A stretch of 64,000 nucleotides of DNA from Oceanobacillus sojae (GTDB taxonomy: Bacteria; Bacillota; Bacilli; Bacillales; Amphibacillaceae), in the NCBI RefSeq assembly GCF_900162665.1, contig NZ_LT727812.1, forward strand, positions 638,865-702,864, given 5' to 3'. Under the pieces are notes generated by a model, which was not told the DNA's origin, did not search any database, and was given only the letters and a program-made list of their open reading frames with translations. Shown here in pieces: positions 54,958 through 64,000 of this stretch (its first letter is position 1; every line of letters begins with the position of its first letter). The position numbers and the translations under genes were made by a program.

Positions 54958-56703
54958 TTAATCTTTATCATAAGGCAAAACCGCCGTTACGATTGTACCC
55001 TTATCTTTTTCAGATTGGACAGAAATCTCTCCCTGATGCAGCTTGGCAATTTGTAAAGCAATACTCATGCCAAGCCCTGTCCCTTCATTTCTCTCCTCTG
55101 TATTGGTTCCGCGGTAATAGCGGGTGAACAGATGCTTTTGTGTTTCTTCATCCATCCCGGTTCCATTATCAATAATTCTGATTTCCAATCCTCTTTCTTC
55201 TTCCAATTCAACTGTTTCTATTTTAACAGCTGTTTCAGGCGAATTATGCTTCCAGGCATTGTACACCAGGTTATCTATCATTCTTTCAAATAACCGCTCA
55301 TTAACTTCAATTTTTCTATCTGGATGAATGGGTTTGTATACAATCTGATAATCTTTAAAGGCTACATCCTTTTGAAACTTCTCCAGAATCTGTTTCATAA
55401 ATTCATTGATGTTCACCAGACTGAATGTTAAGCTATCGGCATCATTTTTCAGCCGAAAGCTGAGCGTAAAGTCTTCGATTAAATCGACCATATAATCACT
55501 TTTATCAGTAATGGTATCTCCAATCTCCTGAAGCTCCTGCTTGGACCAGTCGTATTCCCTATTTCCCAGCAGGCGGCCATAGCCCTCCATGGTGGTCAGC
55601 GGTGTACGGAGATCATGGGAAATTCCTGCAACCCATTCCTCTCTGCTTTTTTCCAGCTGTTCTCTTTCTTTTCGCGAAGCATCCAGTTTGGCAGCCATAT
55701 CATCAAATGCCTGGAATACCTCTTTATATAATTTATATCGTCTTTTTAATTTACCATTTTTACGATACACTTTTTTTCTCTCCTGCTCTGTTAACACTTC
55801 TTTATAGTTTCCATTTCCCATCCGGTTCAGCCAATTTGAAAAAATAAACAAAGGGCTTCCATAACGGAAGCTGTTCCAAAAAGCAATTAGCAATGTTATT
55901 AGTAAAATACCTCCAGCTATACCAGCAACTATAAGAATAGGTTTTTTTAACACCGGTGATGGAAGCTTCTGCTTTTTCTCATTTGGTGAAGTTAAAATCC
56001 ATGTATTCCCAGAATCACTGTCCCAAAAGGTGTACTGATTCTCAGAAAAATGATCTGGAGAGGTTTCTCTTTCAATCATTTCTAATGGCGGCTTCTTTAT
56101 ATGCTCATTACTTCCAAATTGCTGTATAATATCCCCTTTATTATTATAAACAGCCAGTGTTCCTCCAAGTTGATTCAGTTTTTCCTCTACCTGGGATTGG
56201 TTTTCTTCCGCAATCCTGCCATCAGAATTAACATTTTCTATAAATTCACTCAAAATTAGAGCACCAGGATCTTTATAACCTAATACAAATAAATAAGAAT
56301 CTTCGAATAAAGGCTGTTCTAATGTATACTTTATAGAATATTCCTCTAACTGCTTCCGTTCCTTCATATGCTCAATATCAATACTGTTATAGCTCTCCTT
56401 CAAATTTCCAGGTGCATTTCCAGATATAATAACCTTTCCCTTTTCATCAATAATCTGCAGCCACATGCTCTTTGGTAATAAATCATCCATATCTTCATTG
56501 CTCTTTATATATTCGAGCGGATCGCCAACTTCAATGACAAGCTCATCTAACTGGTACTGATAATAATCTGCCTCTCTCTCCAATTCTACAAGAAAATAAC
56601 CGCCTATAAGTGTGGCAAGGACTGCAACAACTATCATTAACAAAGAAATAAAACCAAACTGAATCGAAAAATGAAAAAACAACCGGCTCCGTAATTTCTT
56701 CAT
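54958..56703 (-). CDS. Sensor histidine kinase
   Basis: A protein of 581 residues. Helices at about 15-40 and 257-278 enclose a 215-residue external sensor. A linker helix follows, then HisKA with the phospho-His in VAGISHDLRTPLTTMEGYG (about 366), the N box DNLVYNAWKHN, and the G boxes DNGTGMDEE and GTGLGMSIALQ. Start ATG overlaps the regulator stop by four bases. The neighbouring DUF4064 and ABC-2 genes are probable targets, as in peptide-antibiotic sensing systems; the stimulus is unknown. Confidence 0.9.
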   Translation of the reverse strand: MKKLRSRLFFHFSIQFGFISLLMIVVAVLATLIGGYFLVELEREADYYQYQLDELVIEVGDPLEYIKSNEDMDDLLPKSMWLQIIDEKGKVIISGNAPGNLKESYNSIDIEHMKERKQLEEYSIKYTLEQPLFEDSYLFVLGYKDPGALILSEFIENVNSDGRIAEENQSQVEEKLNQLGGTLAVYNNKGDIIQQFGSNEHIKKPPLEMIERETSPDHFSENQYTFWDSDSGNTWILTSPNEKKQKLPSPVLKKPILIVAGIAGGILLITLLIAFWNSFRYGSPLFIFSNWLNRMGNGNYKEVLTEQERKKVYRKNGKLKRRYKLYKEVFQAFDDMAAKLDASRKEREQLEKSREEWVAGISHDLRTPLTTMEGYGRLLGNREYDWSKQELQEIGDTITDKSDYMVDLIEDFTLSFRLKNDADSLTFSLVNINEFMKQILEKFQKDVAFKDYQIVYKPIHPDRKIEVNERLFERMIDNLVYNAWKHNSPETAVKIETVELEEERGLEIRIIDNGTGMDEETQKHLFTRYYRGTNTEERNEGTGLGMSIALQIAKLHQGEISVQSEKDKGTIVTAVLPYDKD

Positions 56704-57416
56704 GAGGCATTCCCTTTCACCAATTTATATCCCAATCCCCGTACAGTCAGCAGTAATTCCGGTTTACTTGGATTTGCCTCAATCCTTTCCCGGATTCTTC
56801 TAATATGTACCGAGACCGTATTTTCATCTGCATAATGCTCAAATCCCCAAACAGCCTCCAGTAAATCCGCTTTAGAAAAAATTCTGTTCGGATGCTTACA
56901 TAAGTAAAGAAGCAGTAAGTAAACCTGCGTTGGACACGGAACGCTTTCTCCATTAACCTTCAGTTCTCCTGCATTTTCATCCAATATAAAACGGCCAAAG
57001 TCATATTTACCGGATTTTTCAAATGCACAGGTTTCTTTTTTAGTTGATTTCCTTCTTAAATACGCTTTGATTCTTGCCGCTACTTCTAATGGATTAAATG
57101 GTTTTGTAACATAGTCGTCTCCGCCTGTCGCAAAACCTGTTAACACATCTAAGTCAGATACTTTTGCCGTTAAAAAGAGAATATAGGCATCCGTAAGCTC
57201 TCTGATCTTCGGACAAAAATCAAATCCGCTTCCATCCGGCAGCATCACATCCAAAATAATAACTTCTATTTTATGTTCCTTTAATATATGTATGGCTTCC
57301 TGCCCTGTATAAGCTTTATGTACATGCTGGAACCCTTCCTTCTTCAGCATCATCTCCAGCATACTCACAATTGCTTTTTCATCATCGACGATTAAAATAT
57401 CTGTCTGTTCCTCCAC
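56700..57416 (-). CDS. OmpR-family response regulator
   Basis: A protein of 238 residues. The receiver has DDE at 11-13, phosphorylated Asp56 in VIILDVMLPDGSG, and Lys in DYVTKPFNP. The winged helix includes SKADLLEAVWGFEHYADENTVSVHIRRIRERI. The start is GTG 57416 with GGAGG eight bases ahead; the frame runs to 57446 without a site. It is co-transcribed with the kinase and divergent from the DUF4064/ABC operon. Confidence 0.92.
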   Translation of the reverse strand: MEEQTDILIVDDEKAIVSMLEMMLKKEGFQHVHKAYTGQEAIHILKEHKIEVIILDVMLPDGSGFDFCPKIRELTDAYILFLTAKVSDLDVLTGFATGGDDYVTKPFNPLEVAARIKAYLRRKSTKKETCAFEKSGKYDFGRFILDENAGELKVNGESVPCPTQVYLLLLYLCKHPNRIFSKADLLEAVWGFEHYADENTVSVHIRRIRERIEANPSKPELLLTVRGLGYKLVKGNAS

Positions 57417-57570
57417 GTACAACACCTCCAATAGGTAGCTTAACACAGCAAGTTTACGAACAGTTGAACAAATCAGAGCTTTTTTTATTTATTGGTAAAG
57501 TTCTGTTCAAATACAAGACAGCTGTGTTTGCTAGAGTAAGAATCAAGAAACAGGAGGAGGAGAATATGAA

Positions 57571-57984
57571 ATGAAGTATAAAACAGAAACCATTTTAACA
57601 GCCATTGGTATTTTATTGTTTGGGATTTTGTTCGCAGGCAGTATCCTGCTGTATGGCAACCTTGAGGGAAGTCCCGAAACATTGGAGCTTGTCCAGTCTT
57701 TTATGGAGGACGAGAATATAGATGAATTCAGTGAACAGCAGCTTATCAGTTATATAGGCTATCTTTTTATCTATTTATCTGCAGTTTCATTTGCCTGGAT
57801 GATCTTAGGGGCAGTTGCCATTTTCTTATTCAAAAAAGAAAATAAAGGAAAAACTGCAGGAATTTTGTTGATAGTGACAGCAATCCTTGGAACACTTTCA
57901 ACAATCGGTTTAGGAATTTTCAGCGGTATTTTCTATCTGACAGCCGGGGTTATGGCAATGACCCGCAGTCGTTCTGCCAGCTAA
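57571..57984 (+). CDS. DUF4064 membrane protein
   Basis: A protein of 137 residues with four membrane helices (about 8-28, 65-85, 95-115 and 118-132). The layout matches DUF4064: TETILTAIGILLFGILFAGS, then YLFIYLSAVSFAWMILGAVAIFLFKK and GIFSGIFYLTAGVMAM. GGAGGAGGAG precedes the ATG. First gene of an operon with an ABC-2 exporter, divergent from a two-component system. Function unknown. Confidence 0.8.
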   Translation: MKYKTETILTAIGILLFGILFAGSILLYGNLEGSPETLELVQSFMEDENIDEFSEQQLISYIGYLFIYLSAVSFAWMILGAVAIFLFKKENKGKTAGILLIVTAILGTLSTIGLGIFSGIFYLTAGVMAMTRSRSAS

Positions 57985-58012
57985 TATATATAGAAAAAGA
58001 GGAGATTGATTT

Positions 58013-58708
58013 ATGCTTACAGTTGGTTTTAGAGAATTTAAAAGTTTATTTTCGAGCATCCGCTCTATTGTAATTATTGTCGTCCTTTTTGGAGTAACTA
58101 TCGGTTCTGCAAGATTAGTCCGTCAATTCGAGGCCCCCCTGCAGGAATTAGGCCTTGGAAATGATGCTTATGCCATGGGATTAATGCTTTTATTAATTTT
58201 AGCTGCTCCATTGTTTGTAACCAGCTTATCCCACAACATCGTCAATAAAGAAATGGATACACGGACCATCCGATTTTTAGCAACAAAGACAAGCCGGAGC
58301 AACATTATCCTTGGAAAATTTATCGGAAGCTTTTTATTTTGGGCAGTATGTATCACTGTTGCATTATTGCTTATCATCCCATTTTCAAAGTCATTTTCCA
58401 TTGTAAACCTGGTTCAATCGATTATTTTCGTGTCTTACTTCGTCGGCTTGACACTTTTTCTATCCACCATTATCCCTAAGCCGTCTTTAAGTATGTTTTT
58501 AGGAATTATTATCTCAATTGCTTTACCGGTGCTTGGTTTATGGAGTGCAGGAACAGACAACCTTTTTATTAAAGCGGTCGGCTACGTGACACCTTATTTT
58601 TATTACATGCAGGAAGAATCCAATAATTATTACGCTTATTTCGTAGCATTTTTCCCCATTTTATTTATTTTACTAAGCGTATTTATTTTTAGAAAGAGGG
58701 ATTTATAA
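58013..58708 (+). CDS. ABC-2 type permease
   Basis: A protein of 231 residues with six helices. The loop NIVNKEMDTRTIRFLATKTSRSNIILGKFIGSF after helix 2 is the ABC-2 conserved stretch. AGAGGAG precedes the ATG. It shares one base with the ATPase gene (TAATG), so the two subunits are made together. Probably a bacteriocin- or lipid-type exporter; substrate unknown. Confidence 0.88.
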   Translation: MLTVGFREFKSLFSSIRSIVIIVVLFGVTIGSARLVRQFEAPLQELGLGNDAYAMGLMLLLILAAPLFVTSLSHNIVNKEMDTRTIRFLATKTSRSNIILGKFIGSFLFWAVCITVALLLIIPFSKSFSIVNLVQSIIFVSYFVGLTLFLSTIIPKPSLSMFLGIIISIALPVLGLWSAGTDNLFIKAVGYVTPYFYYMQEESNNYYAYFVAFFPILFILLSVFIFRKRDL

Positions 58709-59619
58709 TGGAAGCTTTGCAAACTAATCAGTTAACAAAAACATATGGCAAGAAAACGGTTGTCGATTCTGTTGATTTACATATTCCTCAAGGATCCATT
58801 TTTGGTTTCCTCGGTAAAAATGGAGCCGGCAAATCAACCCTGATTAATATGGTAACCGGACTGATTAAACCCAGCTCCGGCTCATTCGAGGTTTTGGGAC
58901 AATCAGGAAACAGACTCGAATCTCTTCAAAAAGAAATCGGAGTCCTGCCGGATTACTCCACATTCTACGACGATCTTACTGCGTTCAGCCATTTAAACTA
59001 TTTTCAGAAATTATTAAAGCAATCTCTTTCCAGGCAGGATATTCACCGTGTTCTCACACGGGTCGGATTAGAGGACGCTGTCCATGTAAAAGTGAAAAAG
59101 TTTTCGTTTGGAATGAAAAAGAAATTAGGAATTGCTCAGAGCATTATTCACCAGCCGAAGCTGCTCTTCCTTGATGAACCCACATCAGGTGTTGATGCCA
59201 ACGCTGTTTTAAATATCCATTCTTTAATCAAAGAAATTGCCGCACAAGGAACGACCGTTTTCTTAACTTCACATAATTTAAATGAAGTGGAGAAGCTATG
59301 TGATGAAATTGCCATTATGAACAAGGGAAGCATTCAAACACAGGGAACGATGAAACAGCTGCGTGAACAGTATCAGCAGGCTATTATAGTCCATATTCAT
59401 CACCGTTCCCTCTCTGAAAAAGAACAGACGCAATTGAAAAATTCTCTCAAAGATCTTGCTGCGGACACCCAAATTGCTGAGAATACTTCAGAAATTACCG
59501 TCCAGGCAAATGAGCTCATTCCACAGGTAAACAAAAAATTTGTACAACAGGATATCGGTGTATTTCGGCTGGAGGTAGAAGAGCCGTCACTTGAGGAAAT
59601 TTTTCTTAATTTAGAATAG
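58708..59619 (+). CDS. ABC transporter ATP-binding protein
   Basis: A protein of 303 residues. Walker A is GKNGAGKST (36-44), Q-loop region GVLPDYSTFYDDLTA, signature KFSFGMKKKLG (FSFGM in place of LSGGQ), Walker B LLFLDEPTSGVDANA, switch His in LTSHNLNEVEKLC. A C-terminal regulatory part of about 80 residues follows. It energises the permease encoded upstream. A bidirectional terminator ends the unit. Confidence 0.9.
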   Translation: MEALQTNQLTKTYGKKTVVDSVDLHIPQGSIFGFLGKNGAGKSTLINMVTGLIKPSSGSFEVLGQSGNRLESLQKEIGVLPDYSTFYDDLTAFSHLNYFQKLLKQSLSRQDIHRVLTRVGLEDAVHVKVKKFSFGMKKKLGIAQSIIHQPKLLFLDEPTSGVDANAVLNIHSLIKEIAAQGTTVFLTSHNLNEVEKLCDEIAIMNKGSIQTQGTMKQLREQYQQAIIVHIHHRSLSEKEQTQLKNSLKDLAADTQIAENTSEITVQANELIPQVNKKFVQQDIGVFRLEVEEPSLEEIFLNLE

Positions 59620-59694
59620 CGCTGTGACTTAACCGATCATTTTACGGAAGTATCTATTTAAAATAACTGTACAAATATCAGTAATTATTTATAC

Positions 59695-59736
59695 CAGATT
59701 AAAAAGTGCTTTATTGGAGCACTTTTTAATCTGGTG
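59695..59736. terminator. Bidirectional terminator
   Basis: CCAGATTAAAAAGTGCT pairs with AGCACTTTTTAATCTGG between two convergent genes. Confidence 0.85.
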
Positions 59737-59764
59737 AAATTTGCTTCTGCAACAAACGCGTCAA

Positions 59765-61120
59765 TTACATACTGCGGATGGCCCACTGCAATGTATCAAT
59801 TAAAAATTCCAAATCTTCCTCTGTACTGGTTAATGGAGGTGCAGCAATAATAACATTATTGTGACCCGGGATGGTATCTCCATTCTTGCCGATAATCAGT
59901 CCTTTTTCTTTACACAATCCAATTATCCTGGCTAATTTCTCATCAGCTAATGGTATTTTGGACTGTTTATCTTCTACCATCTCAATCCCCAATAGAAAAC
60001 CAGTCTGCCTGACTTCCCCCACATTTTTATGATCGATTAATTGATGCAAGTCGGCCAATTTAGTTTGCGCAAGGTTATTTACACGCTCAATGATATTCTC
60101 ATTTTCAATGATTTCAATATTTTTCAGCGCTACCGCACACGCTGCCGGATGCCCGCCGTATGTGGAAACATGCCGAAAATGCGAGTCCTTCCCGTCCTTT
60201 TGAAATACATTATATATTTCAGATTTAACCGCAGTAGCACCCAAGGGCAGATAACCACTGGTCAGTCCTTTCGCCATTGTTACAATATCAGGCTGCACTC
60301 CTGCCGCATGCTGAAATCCAAACATTTTCCCGGTGCGTCCATAGCCTGACACAACCTCATCCATTATTAAAAGGATATTGTGTTGCTTGCAAATTTCAGA
60401 TACGCATTGAATATATTTCATCGACGGGATAATAACCCCGCCGCCGGAGATAAAAGGCTCCATAATAAATGCAGCTATGGTTTCTTCGCCCTCCCAGTTA
60501 ATCATTTCTTCCAACAGCTGTGCTGCTTTCAAATCCGACTCCTCTGCACTTCCATTAAAAATGGAGCGATAGCTGTACGGCGGGTAAACATGCAAAAATC
60601 CCGGCACTGTCGGATCATATTTGACTCGTCTGTTAGCCTGTGCTGTTGCACTAAGCGCCCCCAAGGTTGAACCATGATAAGCCCGGTAGCGGGAAATAAT
60701 TTTATATTTCTGCGGATTGCCGGTCTGGTTATGGTATTGCCTGGCGATTTTAAATGCCGTTTCATTTGCTTCCGAACCACTATTTGCAAAAAACGTCTGA
60801 TATTTCTCACCAAGTAACTCGCTAATCTTAGCAGCCAGTTTGATGGCAGGCTGATGGCTCATTGTTAACGGAAAATAGGAAAGTTTTTTCATTTGCTCCG
60901 CTGCCGCTTCAGCTATTTCCTCCCGGCCATGACCAAGATTTAAACACCACAGCCCGGAAACCCCATCCATATACCTTTTACCAGATTCATCTGTAAACCA
61001 TGAGCCTTCCCCTCTCACAGCAACTACCTGCTCTGCTTCCGGATTAAAACGATGCATCGCATTCCACAATAACGATTCTTTTTTCTCAAGCCGATTGTTC
61101 ATTTCTTTTTCAACTTTCAT
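59765..61120 (-). CDS. Class III aminotransferase (omega-amino acid:pyruvate type)
   Basis: A PLP enzyme of 451 residues: GVSGLWCLNLGHGREEIAEAA, FFANSGSEANETAFKIAR, YHGSTLGALSATA, LIMDEVVSGYGRTGKMFG, and the PLP lysine in MAKGLTSGYLPLGA. The subgroup uses beta-alanine, taurine, gamma-aminobutyrate or similar donors. AGGAGG precedes the ATG. A GntR/UTRA regulator gene lies upstream in the same direction, 663 bases away, and may control it. Substrate not fixed. Confidence 0.88.
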   Translation of the reverse strand: MKVEKEMNNRLEKKESLLWNAMHRFNPEAEQVVAVRGEGSWFTDESGKRYMDGVSGLWCLNLGHGREEIAEAAAEQMKKLSYFPLTMSHQPAIKLAAKISELLGEKYQTFFANSGSEANETAFKIARQYHNQTGNPQKYKIISRYRAYHGSTLGALSATAQANRRVKYDPTVPGFLHVYPPYSYRSIFNGSAEESDLKAAQLLEEMINWEGEETIAAFIMEPFISGGGVIIPSMKYIQCVSEICKQHNILLIMDEVVSGYGRTGKMFGFQHAAGVQPDIVTMAKGLTSGYLPLGATAVKSEIYNVFQKDGKDSHFRHVSTYGGHPAACAVALKNIEIIENENIIERVNNLAQTKLADLHQLIDHKNVGEVRQTGFLLGIEMVEDKQSKIPLADEKLARIIGLCKEKGLIIGKNGDTIPGHNNVIIAAPPLTSTEEDLEFLIDTLQWAIRSM

Positions 61121-61783
61121 CCTTGTTACCTCCTCATTTATCTAAGATTATCAATCTGAAAAACTATAAATTTAAGAAGAAACTGGAAATTCCAAGAACC
61201 GGTTGAATCGACTGTTATGCCATTTTGTGTACGGTACAATTATTCTGAGTTTCAAATAACCAGTCCTATAGCATATGAGGGAATGTCTCCAGGTTATACA
61301 TCCTTTATCGGAGCAGCTTATTTATTATGAATCCAGTCCAGTGAAGCATTCACACAATAAAAAGACCGCTCCCCTTTAATGAACTATTCTAAGCATCCAG
61401 TGTCTCCCTTAAATACTTCAAAATAACATTAAAAAAAGCCGTCACAACACAAAAGTCATTATATTTTACCCCGTTTGCAGCATCAACAACTACTTTCTTT
61501 GTTTCCTCCCTCCTGCTTCGAATTTTTAAAAGACAATCTAATCTCTTCATAAAGATTCTGACGTCCGAACCAGTTGTAATATAATAGGTCTGCTCATAGT
61601 ATAATCCAGCTTAACCCCTAATTCAATATATTCAGTTATTTAAAATAATAATAAGTCTTATCACTGTTTTTAATAACCCCCGCATTCGAGCGTTCAACGA
61701 GTCCTATTTTATATCAAAACTTTCTAACATGAAAAATAAGCCTAATCACCACCATTTTAATTTACAATTTTCAGCTGCTCCCT
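61121..61783. other. Intergenic region, 663 bases
   Basis: This AT-rich stretch contains the promoter of the aminotransferase and a 73-codon open remnant (61389-61610). No complete gene, RNA or operator is recognised. Confidence 0.5.
61389..61610 (-). pseudogene. Possible degraded gene fragment
   Basis: A 73-codon frame between two stops on the minus strand. Its first ATG is at 61550 without a ribosome-binding site. The text is protein-like (DVRIFMKRLDCLLKIRSR, then VVVDAANGVKYNDF and FNVILKYLRETLDA). Family not recognised. It may be a remnant or chance. Confidence 0.3.
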
Positions 61784-62503
61784 CTACCCAAACTTACGCG
61801 ACAGGTTTAATTTAAATGTATACAAATCACTTCTATAAAATGCCTTTTCCATTTCAATAATTTCATTATTCCGATCCTTAATAATACGTTCAGCAATCAG
61901 GGCATTGGTCCCATCTGCCAATTCCAAATTCTCCTTATCCTCATCTGAAAATGCGCCGCTGCTTATGGTCTGCCCTGCTTCGGCAAGTATGATTCCCAAA
62001 TCATTTTCCAACAAATCGTATAAGGTGACATCATTTAGATCATATTTTATTAATTTCTCACCAATATTGACTGGATAGTAATGCTGTTCTATACCGATTG
62101 GCGTGTCATCGGCATAGCGAATTCGTTTAATAAAATATGCCTCTTTAAGGCCGGTCTTTTCCTGAATGTAGTGCGGAGGTTCCATCAAATAAGATGCAAT
62201 TAACTTGGCTCCCGGTTTTTTTCCCATCTGTATAATAGTTTCCGTCGTACTGCTTAAATTCCCCAGCCAATCTTGAATCGGTTTTAAAGAAACAAATGTA
62301 CCTTTTCCATGTCTCTTCTCCAATATTCCTTCACGAACTAAAAGATTAACAGCCTCTCTGACAGTACTTCGGCTCGTATTATAATCTGTCATAAGCTGTC
62401 TTTCACTTGGAATCTGGTCTGTAAATATCCCCTTTTCAATTTTCTTCTCAATAATATTTTTTAATTGTATATGTAAAGCAATGGAATTATTGTAATCAAG
62501 CAC
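61784..62503 (-). CDS. GntR/HutC-family regulator with UTRA domain
   Basis: A protein of 239 residues. The GntR helix-turn-helix is IEKGIFTDQIPSERQLMTDYNTSRSTVREAVNLLVREGIL, then the KRHGKGTFV wing and a UTRA effector domain (about 90-235; EAYFIKRIRYADDTPIGIEQHYYP). GTG 62503 follows AAAAGGAG seven bases away; the frame continues to 62584 without a site. It probably senses a small metabolite; the downstream aminotransferase is a candidate target. Confidence 0.88.
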   Translation of the reverse strand: MLDYNNSIALHIQLKNIIEKKIEKGIFTDQIPSERQLMTDYNTSRSTVREAVNLLVREGILEKRHGKGTFVSLKPIQDWLGNLSSTTETIIQMGKKPGAKLIASYLMEPPHYIQEKTGLKEAYFIKRIRYADDTPIGIEQHYYPVNIGEKLIKYDLNDVTLYDLLENDLGIILAEAGQTISSGAFSDEDKENLELADGTNALIAERIIKDRNNEIIEMEKAFYRSDLYTFKLNLSRKFG

Positions 62504-62612
62504 AATAATAGCTCCTTTTCGTTTTTTAGTTGTATTTTCAATACTGAAATAACAGGCATTCTTGCTTTCTATGTGATAAAGCATAACAGATTTTTATATT
62601 ATCTCAAACTAT

Positions 62613-62661
62613 AAAAAAGCAGACTGCCCATTCCAACAAATGAGGTCAGTCTGCTTTCCAT
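62613..62661 (-). terminator. Terminator of the TetR gene
   Basis: On the minus strand AAAGCAGACTG pairs with CAGTCTGCTTT, followed by TTTTATAG. Confidence 0.8.
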
Positions 62662-62687
62662 AAACTTGGCTTATAAAAGAAATCCTT

Positions 62688-63311
62688 TTATTTTTTCTTT
62701 ATGATCCCACTTTCCAGTATTTGAATAATTCTTTCCGTTTCAACCTCTTCTTCATCCCAGTTTGCTTCCGGAAGAAATACATAACGCGCTACAATATACG
62801 ATAAAATAGAGGAAGCAACTGTGCGCATAATTGCATCTGCCTTCATATCAACCAGCTGGCCTTTATCTTGATAATACTTGATAATCTCTCTCAGCTTATC
62901 AAAAATATCCTTCCCGACATACTCAATAAACTGTTCCTTCAATTCTGGGTGAAAAGGAATTTCCTGAACTAATATTTTTAACATCGGCAAATTATTATGA
63001 ATAAATTCTTTCCGGTTCTCAATCATGGCACGAATAAAATCTTGAATATATTCAAATTCCTGATCAAGCACCTTGTCCAGATCATTTTTTATCATTGGCG
63101 CAACCAATTTCACCATCATTGGAGAAACAATCGCCAGCAGCAGGCCTTTTTTCGATTTAAAATGCTTAAAAATTGTTCCTTCTGCTACCTCTGCTTTATT
63201 TGCAATTTCGCTCGTTGAGGTCCCTGCGTACCCTTTCTCTGCAAATAAATCCGTTGCCGCCTCTAATATCGCTATTTGCTTTTTTGTCAGTTTAGGTTCT
63301 TTATTTGTCAT
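62688..63311 (-). CDS. TetR/AcrR-family regulator
   Basis: A protein of 207 residues. The HTH is ILEAATDLFAEKGYAGTSTSEIANKAEVAEGTIFKHFKSKKGLL, followed by a helical ligand domain. AGAGGCGAGATAAG precedes the ATG. A small palindrome upstream is a candidate autoregulatory site. It is divergent from an alpha/beta hydrolase gene, a likely target. Its palindrome differs from the operator of the ABC exporter near 42.7 kb. Confidence 0.9.
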   Translation of the reverse strand: MTNKEPKLTKKQIAILEAATDLFAEKGYAGTSTSEIANKAEVAEGTIFKHFKSKKGLLLAIVSPMMVKLVAPMIKNDLDKVLDQEFEYIQDFIRAMIENRKEFIHNNLPMLKILVQEIPFHPELKEQFIEYVGKDIFDKLREIIKYYQDKGQLVDMKADAIMRTVASSILSYIVARYVFLPEANWDEEEVETERIIQILESGIIKKK

Positions 63312-63334
63312 CTTATCTCGCCTCTTATCACGTT

Positions 63335-63344
63335 AGACATGTCT
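63335..63344. promoter_or_regulatory. Candidate TetR autoregulatory palindrome
   Basis: AGACATGTCT, a perfect ten-base palindrome 24 bases before the tetR start. Confidence 0.4.
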
Positions 63345-63505
63345 CTATTTATACTATATAGGATATACATCCGGTTTGTCATGAATAATGAAATTGCAGT
63401 CTGGAAGTATTTTATTCGATTTGAGGCACAATCAATTTATAATTGTATGATATGCTTCATTTAGGAATCGGTATCAAATTTTGATTTCTATAAGGGGGCT
63501 ATTTT

Positions 63506-64000
63506 TTGAATTTTATCGAAATCAATGGTCAAAAGGTTGAAATCCTATCCAAAGGAACAGCAAAACCGGCAATTCTCATATTATCAGGAATGGGATCTCC
63601 CTTCTATGAATGGGAAGAAATCTCTTCTGAACTTGCTGAAACTAATCAGGTTATTATGTATCATCGTCCGGGATTAGGAGAAAGTGAATACATCGATAAA
63701 AAAAGGACTACTGAAAACGTTACGAAGGATATCATACAAATACTGGAAAAGTTGAATATAACAGAACCGATCATCCTTGCAGGGCACTCTTACGGGGGTT
63801 TATGTGCACAGCATTTCTCAAAATTATATCCAGATCGAATACGAGGATTATTACTATTAGACTCCACCTCTGTTGATTTATATAAACTGGATCAATTAGA
63901 TTTACCTTATCTAAACGAAAATGATTCAGATGCTGCATGGATTGAAACCTGTAAAGAACACGCAGCTCTGTCTCCCACAGAACTTTTGAAACTATTAGAT
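63506..64000 (+). CDS. Alpha/beta hydrolase (partial, runs off the window)
   Basis: 165 codons are visible. Start TTG follows AAGGGGGC. The oxyanion-region LSGMGSPFYEW, then YHRPGLGES, and the nucleophile elbow AGHSYGGLCA (Ser in GHSYG) are classical for the family; the catalytic Asp/His lie beyond the end. No signal peptide. Divergent from the TetR gene. Esterase, lipase or peptidase activity cannot be told apart. Confidence 0.85.
   Translation, partial: MNFIEINGQKVEILSKGTAKPAILILSGMGSPFYEWEEISSELAETNQVIMYHRPGLGESEYIDKKRTTENVTKDIIQILEKLNITEPIILAGHSYGGLCAQHFSKLYPDRIRGLLLLDSTSVDLYKLDQLDLPYLNENDSDAAWIETCKEHAALSPTELLKLLD

Overview
The window looks like a chromosomal stretch of a low-GC, endospore-forming, salt-tolerant member of the Bacillaceae (Oceanobacillus/Virgibacillus-like). 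The genus is an inference. The reasons are AGGAGG-type ribosome binding sites with many TTG/GTG starts, spore genes (CotF family, YfhD family, DUF3231, DUF421), a complete ectoine operon (ectABC), an NhaC-type antiporter, and a citR-citA pair arranged as in Bacillus subtilis. I saw no rRNA, tRNA, CRISPR array, prophage or intact insertion sequence.

Layout. 1-4.2 kb: a peptide-binding lipoprotein, an M20 amidohydrolase and a C45 (penicillin-acyltransferase-like) hydrolase. 4.5-17.5 kb is the most unusual region. It holds a decayed glycosyltransferase, a two-module GT2, a GT61, a CapF-like reductase/cupin, a PAPS-type sulfotransferase, a CgeB-like glycosyltransferase and a CapE-like dehydratase. 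Next to these is a four-gene sulfate-activation operon (sat, SLC13 permease, cysC, cysQ), then two small DUF2642-like proteins. No sulfate-reducing genes are present, so the pathway appears to stop at PAPS. sigmaK-like promoters sit in front of the capF and GT61 genes. I read the block as a candidate system for making a sulfated glycan on the spore surface.

17.5-28.7 kb: a sigmaK-promoted SDR, a DUF421 gene behind a sigmaG-type promoter with a divergent DUF4363 lipoprotein, a CotF-like coat protein, a DUF3231 protein, a large catalase, an amidase with a GatC-like partner, and a polysaccharide deacetylase. 29-31.3 kb: ectABC, in which ectA appears to begin at ATT. 31.5-44.7 kb: transporters (AAHS, NhaC, DHA2, an ABC-2 exporter under a TetR-type operator), three small charged or polar proteins, and a large beta-helix protein carrying a decayed CbxX/CfxQ-type AAA domain.

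44.9-50.4 kb: a two-component system divergent from a VTC-domain/DUF4956/carbohydrate-binding operon. TTTAAG-type direct repeats face both promoters. 50.6-64 kb: PadR with a DUF1129-like membrane protein, citR/citA, a GNAT, a second two-component system with DUF4064 and ABC-2 exporter genes, a class III aminotransferase, GntR and TetR regulators, and an alpha/beta hydrolase cut by the window end.
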